Source: Roseitalea sp. MMSF_3546
Lineage (GTDB): Bacteria; Pseudomonadota; Alphaproteobacteria; Rhizobiales; Rhizobiaceae
Reading direction: 5' to 3'
Length of the DNA stretch: 64,000 nt
NCBI RefSeq assembly: GCF_030732865.1
Contig: NZ_JASHKB010000003.1
Coordinates: 62,001 to 126,000 of the forward strand
The translations under genes were made by a program, and so were the position numbers. This document shows, piece by piece, positions 44,189 to 57,935 of the stretch (its first letter is position 1; each line of letters begins with the position of its first letter). The notes under the pieces were generated by a model. That model was not told the origin of the DNA. It worked only from the letters and a program-made list of their open reading frames with translations, and made no database searches.

Positions 44189-46789
44189 ATGGAAGTCGTG
44201 GTCGTTGAGTCGCCCGCCAAGGCGAAGACAATCAACAAATATCTGGGTTCGGACTACAAGGTGCTGGCCTCGTTCGGCCATGTGCGCGATCTGCCGCCCA
44301 AGGACGGATCGGTGCTGCCGGACGAGGATTTCGCGATGTCCTGGCAGGTCGACACCGCCTCCAACAAGCGGCTCAACGAGATCGCATCGGCGGTCAAGAG
44401 CGCCGACGGGCTGATTCTGGCGACCGACCCCGATCGCGAGGGCGAGGCGATCTCCTGGCACGTGCTCGAGGTGCTCAACAAGAAAAAGGCGCTCAAGGAC
44501 AAGCCGGTCAAGCGCGTGGTGTTCAACGCCATCACCAAGAAGGCGGTGATGGACGCCATGGCCCGGCCGCGCGAGATCGACGCGCCGCTCGTCGAGGCCT
44601 ATCTGGCGCGCCGGGCGCTCGACTATCTGGTCGGCTTCACCCTGTCGCCGGTGCTGTGGCGCAAGCTGCCCGGGGCGCGTTCGGCCGGCCGGGTCCAGTC
44701 GGTGGCGCTGCGGCTGGTCTGCGACCGGGAAACCGAGATCGAGCGGTTCAAGCCGGAGGAATACTGGCAGATCGTCGCGCATCTCAAATCGTCGGCCGGC
44801 GCGCCGTTCACCGCGCGGCTGACGGGGTTCGACGGCGACAAGATCGGCAAGATGTCGATCGGCGACGGCGAGCGCGCCGGGGCGATCAAGACGATGCTCG
44901 AGGGGGCGGGCTTTGCCGTCGCCTCCACCGAGGCCAAGCCGGTCAGGCGCAATCCGCCGCCGCCCTTCACCACCTCGACGCTGCAGCAGGCCGCCTCGGC
45001 CAAGCTCGGCTTTGCGCCCGCGCGCACCATGCAGATCGCCCAGAAGCTCTACGAGGGCGTCGATCTGGGCAAGGAGACCGCCGGCCTGATCACCTATATG
45101 CGGACCGACGGGGTGCAGATGGCGTCCGAAGCGGTGGCCGGCGCGCGCGATGCCATCGGTGAGCGGTTCGGTGCGCAGTTCGTGCCCGACAAGCCGCGAC
45201 ACTACGCGTCCAAGGCCAAGAACGCCCAGGAGGCGCACGAGGCGATCCGGCCGACCGATTTCGCGCGTGCGCCGGACGCGATCCGCGGCAAGCTCAATGA
45301 CGAGCAGTTCAAGCTCTACGACCTGATCTACAAGCGCTCCATCGCCAGCCAGATGAAGGCCGCCGAACTCGAACGCACCACGGTCGAGATCGTCGCCGAC
45401 AATGGCGGCAAGCGCGCCAGTCTGCGCGCCACCGGCTCGGTGGTCACCTTCGAGGGCTATTTCGCCGCCTATACCGAGCACAGGGACGATGCCGGCGCCG
45501 AGACCGAAGACGATGCCGACAAGCGCCTGCCGCCGCTGGCCGAGGGCGAGGCGTGCGGGCGCGAGACGATCGAGGCGAGCCAGCATTTCACCGAGCCGCC
45601 GCCGCGCTACACCGAGGCCTCGCTGATCAAGAAGATGGAGGAGATCGGCATCGGCCGACCCTCGACCTATTCGGCGACGGTATCCACGCTCAAGGATCGC
45701 GACTATGTGCGCCTGGACAAGCGCGCGCTGGTGCCCGAGCCCAAGGGGCGGCTCGTCACCGCCTTCCTGCAGGATTTCTTCGAGCGCTATGTCGAATACG
45801 ACTTCACCGCCGATCTGGAGGAGAAGCTCGACCTGATCTCCGACGGCAAGCTGGCCTGGAAGGACGTGCTGCGCGATTTCTGGCGCGAGTTCTCGGCCCA
45901 TGTCGACGACACCAAGGAACTGCGCATCGCCGATGTGCTCGACGCGCTGAACGAGCGGCTCGAACCGCTGGTCTTTCCCAAGCGCGAGGACGGGTCCGAT
46001 CCGCGTATCTGCCCCAAATGCGGCAGTGGCCGGCTGAGCCTGAAGCTGGGGCGGTACGGCTCGTTCGTGGGCTGTTCGAACTATCCCGAATGCACCTTCA
46101 CGCGCCAGCTCGGCGAAGAGGGCAATGGCGAGGCCGACGCGCTGGCCGACGGACCCAAGGTGCTTGGGCGCGATCCGTTCACCGACGAGGAGATCACGCT
46201 GCGCACCGGCCGGTTCGGCCCCTATGTGCAGCGCGGCGAGGGCAAGGGCGCCAAGCGTTCGAGCCTGCCAAAAAGCTGGAAGCCCGAGGAGATCGACTTC
46301 GAAAAGGCGCAGGCGCTCTTGTCGCTGCCGCGCGATGTGGGCGTGCACCCCGAAACCGGAAAGATGATCTCGGCCGGCCTTGGCCGCTACGGCCCGTTCG
46401 TGCTCCATGACGGCAAATATGCCAATCTGGAGACCATCGAGGACGTCTTTTCGATCGGGCTCAACCGCGCGGTCACCGTGATCGCCGAAAAGGCGGCCCG
46501 CGGCGGACGCGGACGGTCGGCGCCGGCCGCGCTCAAGGAGCTGGGCGAGCACCCCCAGGTGGGCGGGCCGGTCACCGTGCGCGACGGGCGCTACGGCCCT
46601 TACGTCAATCACGGCAAGATCAACGCGACGATCCCCAAGGGCACCGATCCGATGAGCGTCGATCTCGACCAGGCCGTCAAGCTGATCGCCGAGCGCGCCG
46701 AAAAGGCCGGCAAGAAGGTCGCCGGTCCGTCAGGCGCGGGAAAGAAGCGCGCTTCGAAAAAGAAGAAGGCCGCTGCCGGCGATGGTTGA
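44189..46789 (+). CDS. topA: DNA topoisomerase I
   Basis: 866-aa type IA topoisomerase that relaxes negative supercoils. TOPRIM domain with VVESPAKAKTINKYLG and ATDPDREGEAISWHV; strand-passage active Tyr in GLITYMRTDGVQM; gate block EAHEAIRPTDFARAP and GIGRPSTYSATVSTL. The C-terminus has a four-Cys zinc ribbon (CPKCGSGRLSLKLGRYGSF, then CSNYPEC) and several repeats of GRYGPFV / GRYGPYVNHGK type, ending in a Lys-rich tail. ATG 44189 starts the conserved core directly; upstream frame is open but not conserved. Confidence 0.97.
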   Translation: MEVVVVESPAKAKTINKYLGSDYKVLASFGHVRDLPPKDGSVLPDEDFAMSWQVDTASNKRLNEIASAVKSADGLILATDPDREGEAISWHVLEVLNKKKALKDKPVKRVVFNAITKKAVMDAMARPREIDAPLVEAYLARRALDYLVGFTLSPVLWRKLPGARSAGRVQSVALRLVCDRETEIERFKPEEYWQIVAHLKSSAGAPFTARLTGFDGDKIGKMSIGDGERAGAIKTMLEGAGFAVASTEAKPVRRNPPPPFTTSTLQQAASAKLGFAPARTMQIAQKLYEGVDLGKETAGLITYMRTDGVQMASEAVAGARDAIGERFGAQFVPDKPRHYASKAKNAQEAHEAIRPTDFARAPDAIRGKLNDEQFKLYDLIYKRSIASQMKAAELERTTVEIVADNGGKRASLRATGSVVTFEGYFAAYTEHRDDAGAETEDDADKRLPPLAEGEACGRETIEASQHFTEPPPRYTEASLIKKMEEIGIGRPSTYSATVSTLKDRDYVRLDKRALVPEPKGRLVTAFLQDFFERYVEYDFTADLEEKLDLISDGKLAWKDVLRDFWREFSAHVDDTKELRIADVLDALNERLEPLVFPKREDGSDPRICPKCGSGRLSLKLGRYGSFVGCSNYPECTFTRQLGEEGNGEADALADGPKVLGRDPFTDEEITLRTGRFGPYVQRGEGKGAKRSSLPKSWKPEEIDFEKAQALLSLPRDVGVHPETGKMISAGLGRYGPFVLHDGKYANLETIEDVFSIGLNRAVTVIAEKAARGGRGRSAPAALKELGEHPQVGGPVTVRDGRYGPYVNHGKINATIPKGTDPMSVDLDQAVKLIAERAEKAGKKVAGPSGAGKKRASKKKKAAAGDG

Positions 46790-46900
46790 CGGTCGCCCCC
46801 GTCCGGCTCTTGCTCCGGGCCGCCGCAGCCGAGCCCGGAATGACGGCACGCGCGAGCGCGGCTCCGCGATGACCGCTGTCGCGGCTTCCTGGCGCGTTCG

Positions 46901-49180
46901 ATGAGCCGCAAGCCGCAAAGGTCGCGCGGGCTGCCCTCGCGCGAGGATATCGCGGCGTTCATCCGCGAGAACCCGGACCGGGCAACCAAGCGCGACATCG
47001 CGCGCGCCTTCAACCTCAAGGGCGATGCGCGGGTCGCGCTCAAGCATTTCCTGAAGGAGCTCGAGGAAGACGGGCTGTTCGAGCGCCGGGGCAAGCGTTT
47101 CGCGCCGCCGGGCGCGCTGCCGCCGGTCATGGTGCTCGAGGTCACCGGGCGCGACGCCGATGGCGGGCTGCTTGCCCAGCCGGTCGAATGGGACGACACG
47201 CGCGGCGCCACCCCGCACGTCGCCATCCGTCCGCCCAAGCCAGGCCGCGCCAGGGCGCCGGCGCCCGGCATCGGCGACCGCGTGCTCACGCGCATCGGCG
47301 AACAGGGCGAGGACGGAAGCTATGCGGGCCGGGTCATCAAGCGGCTGGAAAAGCGCAAGAGCGCGATCCTGGGCGTGGTGCGGCGCACCGACAAGGGCGG
47401 CTACCGCATCGAGCCGACCGAGCGCAAACAGAACGAACTTGACGTCGACAGCGCCCATCTGGGCGAGGCCAGACCGGGCGATCTGGTCGAGATCGCGGTC
47501 ACCAGGACCGGCCGGCACGGGCTCGCACGGGCGCGCGTGCTCGAGGTCATCGGCTCGCTGAAGAGCGAAAAGGCGGTCTCGATGATCGCCATTCACGCCC
47601 ATGGCATCCCGCACATCTTTCCCGACGCGGTGATCGCCGAGGCCGAAGCCGCCGAGCCCCCTGCCCTGGCACCGCCGCGCGAGGACTGGCGCGAGGTCCC
47701 GCTGATCACCATCGACCCCGAAACCGCCAAGGACCACGACGATGCCGTCCATGGCATGCCCGACGACGACCCGAAAAACCCCGGCGGGCACATCGTCACC
47801 GTCGCCATCGCCGATGTCGCCCATTTCGTGCGGCCCGGCTCGGCGACGGATCGCGAGGCGCAAAGACGCGGCAACTCGGTCTATTTCCCCGACCGGGTCG
47901 TGCCGATGCTGCCCGAGCGCATCTCCAACGATCTGTGCTCGCTGCGGCCGGACGAGGACCGGCCGGCGATGGCCGTTCGCATGGTCTTCGACGCCCAGGG
48001 CCGCAAGAGGCGCCACAGTTTCCATCGCATCATGATGCGCAGCCATGCAGCGCTGTCCTACGAGCAGGCGCAAGAGGCGATCGACGGAGCGCCCGATTCC
48101 GTCACGGAGCCGATCCTTGCGAGCATTCTCGAGCCGCTCTGGGCCGCCTATCGATGCCTTCTGCGGGGCCGGCAGGATCGCGAACCGCTGGAACTGGACA
48201 TTCCCGAGCGCAGGATCGTTCTTGGCGAAGACGGCACGGTGGACAAGGTGGTGGTGCCGCCGCGCCTGGACGCGCACAAGCTCATCGAGGAATGCATGAT
48301 CCAGGCGAATGTCGCCGCCGCCGAAACGCTGGAGAAGAAGAAGCAGGCGCTGGTATTCCGCGTCCATGACGCGCCGGCACTCGCCAAGCAGGAAGCGCTG
48401 CGCGAGTTCCTGAAGACGCTCGACATTCCGCTGGCGCGCGGCGCGCAGCTTCGCCCGTCGGCCTTCAACGCCATCCTGTCGCGAGTCGCCGATACCGACC
48501 ATTCGCCGCTGGTGCACGGCGTGGTGCTGCGCTCGCAGGCCCAGGCCGAATACTCGCCCGACAATATAGGCCATTTCGGCCTCAATCTGCAGCGCTATGC
48601 CCATTTCACCTCGCCGATCCGGCGCTATGCCGACCTGATCGTCCATCGCGCGCTGATCCGGGCGCTCGATCTGGGCGAAGGCGACGAACTGCCCGACATG
48701 GAACTGGACCGGTTGCGCGAAATCGCCGGGCTGATCTCGGCGGCCGAGCGGCGCGCGGTCAATGCCGAACGCGACACGGTCGACCGGCTGATCGCCGAGC
48801 ATCTTTCCGATCGCCTCGGCGAGACGTTCGCGGCGCGCGTTTCGGGCGTCACCGGCTCGGGGCTGTTCGTCACGCTCGATGCCTATGGGGCCGACGGCTT
48901 CGTTCCGGCGGCGACGCTGGGCGATGAGTACTTCCGCCACGACGAGGCGCTGCACGCCATGGTGGGCGAGACGAGCGGACGCGGCTACCGGCTGGGCGAT
49001 CCGGTCGAAGTGCGGCTGGCGGAGGTCCAGGCGATGGCCGGCGCGATCCGCTTCGAGATGGAGAGCGCGCCGCGCGATCTGGGTCAATCGACGAGATCCC
49101 GACACAAGGCCCGCAAGGGCCGGGCGGGCCGTGCGGGCACGAAGCGGTCGCGCAAACGCGGACGCGCAAGACGAGGATAG
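46901..49180 (+). CDS. rnr: Ribonuclease R
   Basis: 759-aa 3'-5' exoribonuclease able to degrade structured RNA. N-terminal winged helix (PSREDIAAFIRENPDRATKR), cold-shock domains, RNB domain with the metal-binding Asp cluster in DPETAKDHDDAVHG and the block YFPDRVVPMLPERISNDLCS, later HFTSPIRRYADLIVHR, then an S1 domain (ARVSGVTGSGLFVTLDAYGA) and a Lys/Arg-rich tail of about 30 residues. It lies 111 bp after topA and 7 bp before the DUF983 gene. Confidence 0.97.
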   Translation: MSRKPQRSRGLPSREDIAAFIRENPDRATKRDIARAFNLKGDARVALKHFLKELEEDGLFERRGKRFAPPGALPPVMVLEVTGRDADGGLLAQPVEWDDTRGATPHVAIRPPKPGRARAPAPGIGDRVLTRIGEQGEDGSYAGRVIKRLEKRKSAILGVVRRTDKGGYRIEPTERKQNELDVDSAHLGEARPGDLVEIAVTRTGRHGLARARVLEVIGSLKSEKAVSMIAIHAHGIPHIFPDAVIAEAEAAEPPALAPPREDWREVPLITIDPETAKDHDDAVHGMPDDDPKNPGGHIVTVAIADVAHFVRPGSATDREAQRRGNSVYFPDRVVPMLPERISNDLCSLRPDEDRPAMAVRMVFDAQGRKRRHSFHRIMMRSHAALSYEQAQEAIDGAPDSVTEPILASILEPLWAAYRCLLRGRQDREPLELDIPERRIVLGEDGTVDKVVVPPRLDAHKLIEECMIQANVAAAETLEKKKQALVFRVHDAPALAKQEALREFLKTLDIPLARGAQLRPSAFNAILSRVADTDHSPLVHGVVLRSQAQAEYSPDNIGHFGLNLQRYAHFTSPIRRYADLIVHRALIRALDLGEGDELPDMELDRLREIAGLISAAERRAVNAERDTVDRLIAEHLSDRLGETFAARVSGVTGSGLFVTLDAYGADGFVPAATLGDEYFRHDEALHAMVGETSGRGYRLGDPVEVRLAEVQAMAGAIRFEMESAPRDLGQSTRSRHKARKGRAGRAGTKRSRKRGRARRG

Positions 49181-49187
49181 ACCGGTC

Positions 49188-49643
49188 ATGAGCGAGAGTT
49201 TTCAGCCGCAGACCTTTGGCGGCAACCGCACGCACCGCAGGCGCCCGCTGTGGACGGCGATGGCGCGCGGCGCCGCCGGGCGATGCCCCAATTGCGCGCG
49301 CGGGCCGCTGTTCGCGCGGTTTTCCAAATCGGTCGAGCACTGCGCGGTGTGCGACGAAGCCATTCATCACCACCGTGCCGACGACCTGCCGGCCTATCTG
49401 AACGTGTTCATCGTCGGCCATGTGGTCATCGCCGGCTTCGTGATCGTCGAGCGCGTCACGCAATGGTCGTCGTTTGCGCATCTGGCGCTGTGGCTGCCGC
49501 TGACGATCGCCATGTCGCTGATGCTGCTGCAACCGATCAAGGGCGCGGTGATCGGCCTGCAATGGGCCAATTTCATGCACGGCTTCGGTGGCGAGGAGGA
49601 TGCGGTCGCCGATCCGGACATCGACCCGGCAAGCCATGGCTGA
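49188..49643 (+). CDS. DUF983 family membrane protein
   Basis: 151 aa. An N-terminal zinc-ribbon-like part (RCPNCARGPLF, HCAVCDEAI) precedes two TM helices (VFIVGHVVIAGFVIVE, LWLPLTIAMSLMLLQPIKG) and a short acidic tail. This is the DUF983 layout. Starts 7 bp after rnr; its stop overlaps the Nudix start. Function unknown; in other proteobacteria relatives sit near cytochrome oxidase genes. Confidence 0.9.
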   Translation: MSESFQPQTFGGNRTHRRRPLWTAMARGAAGRCPNCARGPLFARFSKSVEHCAVCDEAIHHHRADDLPAYLNVFIVGHVVIAGFVIVERVTQWSSFAHLALWLPLTIAMSLMLLQPIKGAVIGLQWANFMHGFGGEEDAVADPDIDPASHG

Positions 49644-50286
49644 ACCGGCGGCCGCGCCGGGCGCGCTGCGGCCCAAGGCCGCCGCCTCGCTGCTGCTTGC
49701 CGACATCTGCGGGCGCGCCCCGCGGTTTCTGATGGGCCGACGGCCGGCGAGCCATGTCTTCATGGCCGGCAGACGCGTCTTTCCCGGCGGCCGCGTCGAG
49801 CGCGCCGATACCCTTGCAGACGGGGCACTGCCGGTATCGGCCGACGACATGGCACTGCTGCAATCCGAGCTGCGCCCCGCCCGAACAGACCGCCGCGCCC
49901 ACGGCTTTGCACACTGCGCGATTCGCGAGACCGCAGAGGAAACGGGCCTGGCCGTGGGCGCGAGCACGCTGGCCACGCCGGTCCGCTACATCGCCCGCGC
50001 GATCACGCCGCCGGGGATGGCCCGCCGCTTCGACACGCGCTTCTTCCTCGCCGTCGTCCGGGTCCCGTTGCCGCCATGCGCAAAAGGCGACGGCGAATTG
50101 GACGGGATCGGCTGGTATGCGGCCGAGGACCATGGCGAGGCGGACCTTCACCCGATCACGCGGCTGGTCATCGACATCGCGACCGGGCGCCTTTCGGCCG
50201 ACCCGGACCTGACAGATCCGGTGCAGATCACCTTTCACCGCCTCGTGCGGGGGCGGCCGCGGATCACCGCTCACCGCTTGACTTGA
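49636..50286 (+). CDS. Nudix hydrolase
   Basis: 216-aa Nudix-fold hydrolase. The Nudix box is recognisable as AIRETAEETGLAVG with the upstream Gly motif FPGGRVERAD separated by about 35 extra residues, so the box is interrupted compared with the canonical GX5EX7REUXEEXGU. This resembles the CoA pyrophosphatase / NUDT7-19-like branch. Substrate not predictable. ATG 49636 overlaps the DUF983 stop by 8 bp, indicating coupling. Confidence 0.88.
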   Translation: MAEPAAAPGALRPKAAASLLLADICGRAPRFLMGRRPASHVFMAGRRVFPGGRVERADTLADGALPVSADDMALLQSELRPARTDRRAHGFAHCAIRETAEETGLAVGASTLATPVRYIARAITPPGMARRFDTRFFLAVVRVPLPPCAKGDGELDGIGWYAAEDHGEADLHPITRLVIDIATGRLSADPDLTDPVQITFHRLVRGRPRITAHRLT

Positions 50287-50387
50287 GCGCGCCGATGGGT
50301 CATCTGGACGCCAACGCTGGAGCGCGGCGCGCATCCGGCATTTTTGTTTGACCCGGACCTCGTCCGACGCGGAGCGGAACTGCTGCC

Positions 50388-50555
50388 ATGGCCAAAGCGA
50401 CAACCATCAAGATCAAGCTGCAATCGACGGCCGATACGGGCTATTTCTACGTCACCAAGAAGAACAGCCGGACGATGACCGACAAGATGGTCAAGCGCAA
50501 ATACGACCCGGTGGCCAAGAAGCACGTCGACTTCAGGGAAGCCAAGATCAAGTAG
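50388..50555 (+). CDS. rpmG: 50S ribosomal protein L33
   Basis: 55 aa: [40 protein letters not shown] and the end [10 protein letters not shown], the standard proteobacterial L33. It lacks the CxxC pairs of zinc-binding L33 forms, so it is the zinc-independent type. GGAGCGGAA precedes ATG 50388. Monocistronic between the Nudix gene and convergent pleD. Confidence 0.97.
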   Translation: MAKATTIKIKLQSTADTGYFYVTKKNSRTMTDKMVKRKYDPVAKKHVDFREAKIK

Positions 50556-50624
50556 CGGCGCCCCGCTCTCGCCGTTGCGTCACGACCGGCCGCCCGGCAC
50601 CGCCGCGGCGGCCTTTTGGCCGCG

Positions 50625-51998
50625 TCAGGCGGCCCTTGCGATCACCCGGTTGCGGCCGGCATTCTTGGCCTCGTAAAGGGCGGTATCGGCCTTCTTCAGC
50701 AGCGCGGCGGCGTCCTCGCCCGACCCTTCGGCAAGCGTTGCGACACCGACCGAGGCTGTCACCGGGATCTGGCCGGCGCGGCCGAGCGGAAACAGCCGCT
50801 CCTCGACGCCCGCGCGCAGCCTTTCGCCGATCTCGGCGGCCAGGACGGCGGGCGTGTCCGGCATGACGATGACGAACTCCTCGCCGCCATAGCGGCAGAC
50901 CAGGTCCATGCCGCGCACCTGGGCACGCAGGCGACGGGCGAATTCGCGCAGCACCTCGTCGCCGCCGTCATGGCCGTGCGTGTCGTTGACCGCCTTGAAA
51001 TGGTCGATATCGGTGATCAGCAGCGACAGCGCCCGCTCGCGCCGATGCGCGCGGTCGACCAGCGTTTCAAGGTGGGTGTCCAGATAGCGCCGGTTGTGCA
51101 GGCCGGTCAGCCCGTCGGTGACGGCCAGCTCGATCGATTCGGCGACATTGGAGCGCAGCCCGTCATAATAGTGCTTGCGACGCACCTGGGTGCGCAGCCG
51201 GGCGGTGAACTCGTTGGGATCGACCGGCCTGACCACATAGTCGTTCACGCCCAGATCGAGCGCGCGGCTGATCAGCGCGTCGTTCTCGGTATCGCTGACC
51301 AGCAGGATCGGCAGATAGCGCGTGCGGTCGAGCGAGCGGATCTGCGAGACCAGGCGCAGCGGGTCGAAATCGGCGAAGTCGGCCGACATGACAAGGCAGT
51401 CGAACCGGCCCTCGGCCGCCGCCAGCACGCCCTCCTGCGGATTGCGCACATGCTCGATGCGCGCCTTGCCGCGCAGGATGGCGGCGAACTTCTCGAACAC
51501 CGAGACCCGCTCGTCGACGAGCAGCACCTCGGCGCGCTGGGCCGCATCGGCCGGCTGGCGGCCGAGCAGTTCCTCAATCGCGATGTCGCGCGTTGTGTGG
51601 GCGCGCAGGCGCAATTCGTCGGTGAGCATCTTCAGGCGCACCAGGCTCTTGACCCGCGCCAGAAGCTGCGTCTCGTTGACCGGCTTGGTCAGGAAATCAT
51701 CGGCGCCGCATTCAAGGCCGCGCACCCGGTCGGCCATCTGGTCGAGGGCGGTGACCATGACGACGGGGATGTCGAGCGTTGCCGGGTCGGACTTGATGCG
51801 CCGGCAAACCTCGAAGCCGTCAATGCCCGGCATCATGATGTCGAGCAGCACGATGTCGATCGGCTCGTCGGCCAGGATGGCGAGCGCCCGCTCGCCGTTC
51901 AACGCCGTGGTGACGTCGTAATACTCCATGGTCAACCGGCGGTCGAGCAGGTCGAGATTGAGCTGGTTGTCGTCGACGACGAGTATGCGTGCGGTCAT
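50625..51998 (-). CDS. pleD: Response regulator diguanylate cyclase PleD
   Basis: 457 aa with the PleD layout REC-REC-GGDEF. REC1 has the phospho-acceptor Asp 53 in IVLLDIMMPGID and the Lys in FLTKPVNETQ. The second REC (~155-270) lacks Asp at the equivalent site (CLVMSADFADFD) and acts as an adaptor. The cyclase domain carries DIDHFKAVNDTHGHDGGDEV and the active YGGEEFVIVMPD, preceded by RGMD as the RxxD inhibitory site. Makes c-di-GMP on phosphorylation, governing motile-to-sessile development in Caulobacter. Located 37 bp after divK, the usual operon. Confidence 0.97.
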   Translation of the reverse strand: MTARILVVDDNQLNLDLLDRRLTMEYYDVTTALNGERALAILADEPIDIVLLDIMMPGIDGFEVCRRIKSDPATLDIPVVMVTALDQMADRVRGLECGADDFLTKPVNETQLLARVKSLVRLKMLTDELRLRAHTTRDIAIEELLGRQPADAAQRAEVLLVDERVSVFEKFAAILRGKARIEHVRNPQEGVLAAAEGRFDCLVMSADFADFDPLRLVSQIRSLDRTRYLPILLVSDTENDALISRALDLGVNDYVVRPVDPNEFTARLRTQVRRKHYYDGLRSNVAESIELAVTDGLTGLHNRRYLDTHLETLVDRAHRRERALSLLITDIDHFKAVNDTHGHDGGDEVLREFARRLRAQVRGMDLVCRYGGEEFVIVMPDTPAVLAAEIGERLRAGVEERLFPLGRAGQIPVTASVGVATLAEGSGEDAAALLKKADTALYEAKNAGRNRVIARAA

Positions 51999-52035
51999 GA
52001 CGTCTCACCCCGGCCCGGCACGCCGGCCGGCGTGC

Positions 52036-52407
52036 TCATGCCTCGCCAAGATAGGACTGAATGGTTTCGATAAACTTAGGGACCGAAATGGGCTTGGAAA
52101 TGTAGCCCTCGCAGCCGCCCTGGCGGATGCGCTCCTCATCGCCCTTCATGGCGAAGGCGGTGACCGCGATCACCGGAATGGCATGCAGATCGTCGTCGGC
52201 CTTGAGCCATTTGGTGACTTCAAGGCCGGAAATCTCGGGAAGCTGGATGTCCATGAGGATCAGGTCAGGCCGGTTGTCGCGCGCCAGGTCCAGCGCCTCC
52301 AGCCCGTTGCGGGTGCGCACCGTCTCGTATCCGCTGGCCTCGATGATGTCGCGGAAGAGCTTCATGTTCAGCTCGTTGTCCTCTACGATCATGACGGTCT
52401 TGGCCAT
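52036..52407 (-). CDS. divK: Cell-cycle response regulator DivK
   Basis: 123-aa single-domain receiver: [20 protein letters not shown], phospho-acceptor Asp 53 in [30 protein letters not shown] and [12 protein letters not shown]. In Caulobacter and rhizobia it links PleC/DivJ to the CckA-CtrA pathway. ATG 52407 is preceded by AGGGGG. A promoter TTGTTT-N16-TATAGC lies at 52512-52485. Confidence 0.97.
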   Translation of the reverse strand: MAKTVMIVEDNELNMKLFRDIIEASGYETVRTRNGLEALDLARDNRPDLILMDIQLPEISGLEVTKWLKADDDLHAIPVIAVTAFAMKGDEERIRQGGCEGYISKPISVPKFIETIQSYLGEA

Positions 52408-52484
52408 GCTCAACCCCCTTGCTGCGCACCGGTGCGGGCGAGTCTCGCCGCCCTTCTGAGTGTGCCCGCCCCACCCTTTGCTTG

Positions 52485-52512
52485 GCTATAGGCCGATATG
52501 ATTGAAAAACAA
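52485..52512 (-). promoter_or_regulatory. Putative divK-pleD promoter
   Basis: On the minus strand TTGTTT (52512-52507), a 16-bp spacer and TATAGC (52490-52485) give a leader of about 70 nt for divK. It abuts the divergent DUF3572 gene. Confidence 0.4.
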
Positions 52513-52529
52513 CCAATCCCGGAGGCCCA

Positions 52530-52850
52530 ATGCGACCGCACCCGTCAAGTCCGATGCAAGGCGCCATGGATGGCGACGCCCACTCGCTGGCAATCGCCGC
52601 GCTGGGCTGGATCGCCGCCGACCGGACGATGCTCGGCCGCTTCGTGGCGGTGACCGGTATCGAGCCGGAGACGATGCGCCAGGCGGCCGGCGAGCCCGGC
52701 TTTCTTGCCGGCGTGCTCGACTTCCTGTTCGCGCACGAGCCGAGCCTTGTGCGCTTTTGCGAGGAAGCGCATATCGACCCCGCGGCACTCGAACGGGCGC
52801 GCCAGGCGCTGGGCGGGGGACCTGCGCCCGGACCGGGCGATCTGGCCTGA
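52530..52850 (+). CDS. DUF3572 family protein
   Basis: 106-aa protein typical of the small family found next to div[44 protein letters not shown] and [12 protein letters not shown]. Predicted all-helical and cytosolic. GGAGG lies just before ATG 52530. Function unknown. Confidence 0.9.
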   Translation: MRPHPSSPMQGAMDGDAHSLAIAALGWIAADRTMLGRFVAVTGIEPETMRQAAGEPGFLAGVLDFLFAHEPSLVRFCEEAHIDPAALERARQALGGGPAPGPGDLA

Positions 52851-52884
52851 CCGGACGCCGCCGGCCAGGCCGCCGCACGCCGGC

Positions 52885-52914
52885 TTGACGGGGCGGCGTG
52901 TTCCTCATACGTTC
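52885..52914 (+). promoter_or_regulatory. LexA-controlled promoter of dinB
   Basis: TTGACG (52885-52890), a 17-bp spacer and TACGTT (52908-52913) form a promoter overlapped by GTTCCTCATACGTTC (52900-52914), a perfect GTTC-N7-GTTC alphaproteobacterial LexA box. The gene downstream is a translesion polymerase, a normal SOS target. Confidence 0.8.
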
Positions 52915-52947
52915 GTAGCGCTCACTCGCCTCGATCATGGCGCTGCG

Positions 52948-54234
52948 ATGGCCCCTTTCTGCCGCGATTGCCTGGCGGCCGCCTCCACCGGCGGGCGGCG
53001 TTGCGCGGCCTGCGGCAGCCCGCGGCTGGTCGCCCATGACGAGCTCGACACGCTGGCCATCGCCCATGTCGATTGCGATGCGTTCTACGCGGCGGTCGAA
53101 AAGCGCGACGACCCGTCCCTGCGCGACCGGCCCGTCATCATCGGGGGCGGCCGGCGCGGCGTGGTCTCGACCGCCTGTTACATCGCGCGCATCAAGGGGG
53201 TGAAGTCGGCGATGCCGATGTTCAAGGCGCTCAAGGCGTGCCCGGACGCGGTGGTGATCAAGCCGGATATGGCCAAATATGCCCGCGTCGGCCGGCAGGT
53301 GCGGGCGATGATGGAAGCGCTCACGCCGCTGGTCGAGCCGCTGTCGGTCGACGAGGCGTTCGTCGATCTGTCCGGCACGGAAAGGCTGCATGGGGACATT
53401 CCGGCGCGCACGCTCGCGCGCTTTGCACGGCAGGTGGAAGAGGAGATCGGCATCACCGTGTCGGTCGGCCTTTCCTACTGCAAGTTCCTGGCCAAGGTGG
53501 CCTCGGATCTCGACAAGCCGCGCGGCTTCTCGGTGATCGGGCGCGCCGAGGCACGGGCGTTTCTGGCGCGCCAGCCGGTGACGCTGATCTGGGGCGTGGG
53601 CAAGGCCATGGCCGGCAAGCTCGAACGCGACGGCATCACCCGCATCGGCCAGTTGCAGACGCTGGACGAAGCCACGCTCCTGAAGCGGTATGGCGCGATG
53701 GGCCGGCGGCTTCACCGGCTTTCGCGCGGACAGGACGATCGCAGCGTCGATGCGCGCGCCGGCGTCAAGTCGATCAGTCACGAGGTCACCTTCAATGACG
53801 ACCATGGCGATGCCGAAACGCTGGTTCCGGTGCTGCGCACGCTGAGCGAGAAGGTGTCGGCGCGGCTGAAGGCCAAGGGACTGGCGGGGCGCACCGTGAC
53901 GCTGAAGCTGAAGGACGACAGCTTCCGCACGCGCACGCGCAACCGCCAGCTCACCGACCCGACCCAGCTTGCCGATCGCATTTTCCGCGTCGCCCTGCCG
54001 CTGCTGGAGCGCGAAATCGACGGCACCCGATACCGGCTCATCGGCGTGGGCGTTGCCGAGCTTGCCGATCCGGCGCGCGCCGATCCGGGCGATCTCGTCG
54101 ACCCGCAGGCCGGCCGCCGCGCCCGGGCCGAACGCGCCATCGACGCCCTGCGCGGCAAGTTCGGCGAAGGCGCGGTCGAGACCGGCTACACCTTCGGCAC
54201 CGATCACCGCGGCCGGCCGCAGCGCGATCGCTGA
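52948..54234 (+). CDS. dinB: DNA polymerase IV (DinB)
   Basis: 428-aa Y-family translesion polymerase. An N-terminal extension holds four Cys (CRDC, then CAAC after 13 residues), a zinc-ribbon-like addition seen in a subgroup of alphaproteobacterial DinB. Catalytic blocks: [18 protein letters not shown] (first metal Asp), [33 protein letters not shown] (catalytic Asp-Glu), [18 protein letters not shown] and the little-finger domain. ATG 52948 lies about 28 nt after the predicted start of transcription. Convergent with dnaE. Confidence 0.96.
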   Translation: MAPFCRDCLAAASTGGRRCAACGSPRLVAHDELDTLAIAHVDCDAFYAAVEKRDDPSLRDRPVIIGGGRRGVVSTACYIARIKGVKSAMPMFKALKACPDAVVIKPDMAKYARVGRQVRAMMEALTPLVEPLSVDEAFVDLSGTERLHGDIPARTLARFARQVEEEIGITVSVGLSYCKFLAKVASDLDKPRGFSVIGRAEARAFLARQPVTLIWGVGKAMAGKLERDGITRIGQLQTLDEATLLKRYGAMGRRLHRLSRGQDDRSVDARAGVKSISHEVTFNDDHGDAETLVPVLRTLSEKVSARLKAKGLAGRTVTLKLKDDSFRTRTRNRQLTDPTQLADRIFRVALPLLEREIDGTRYRLIGVGVAELADPARADPGDLVDPQAGRRARAERAIDALRGKFGEGAVETGYTFGTDHRGRPQRDR

Positions 54235-54301
54235 AACGTGCGGTGACGCGATCGAACCATCGTGCCGCAGCGGCTCCGGGTCGGTCTCATCACAGGGCGC
54301 C

Positions 54302-57811
<3,510 letters not shown>

Positions 57812-57935
57812 CCCCGTTCCTCCAAAACCGCCTGCCGGCACGCCGGCTCCGCTCGACGCCCAGACTCACCGAGCGGCCCTGCCCTGCCCAGCGGCGCGGC
57901 GCATTGTCCACGCCTTCCGGCGCCGCCCTTCCGGT

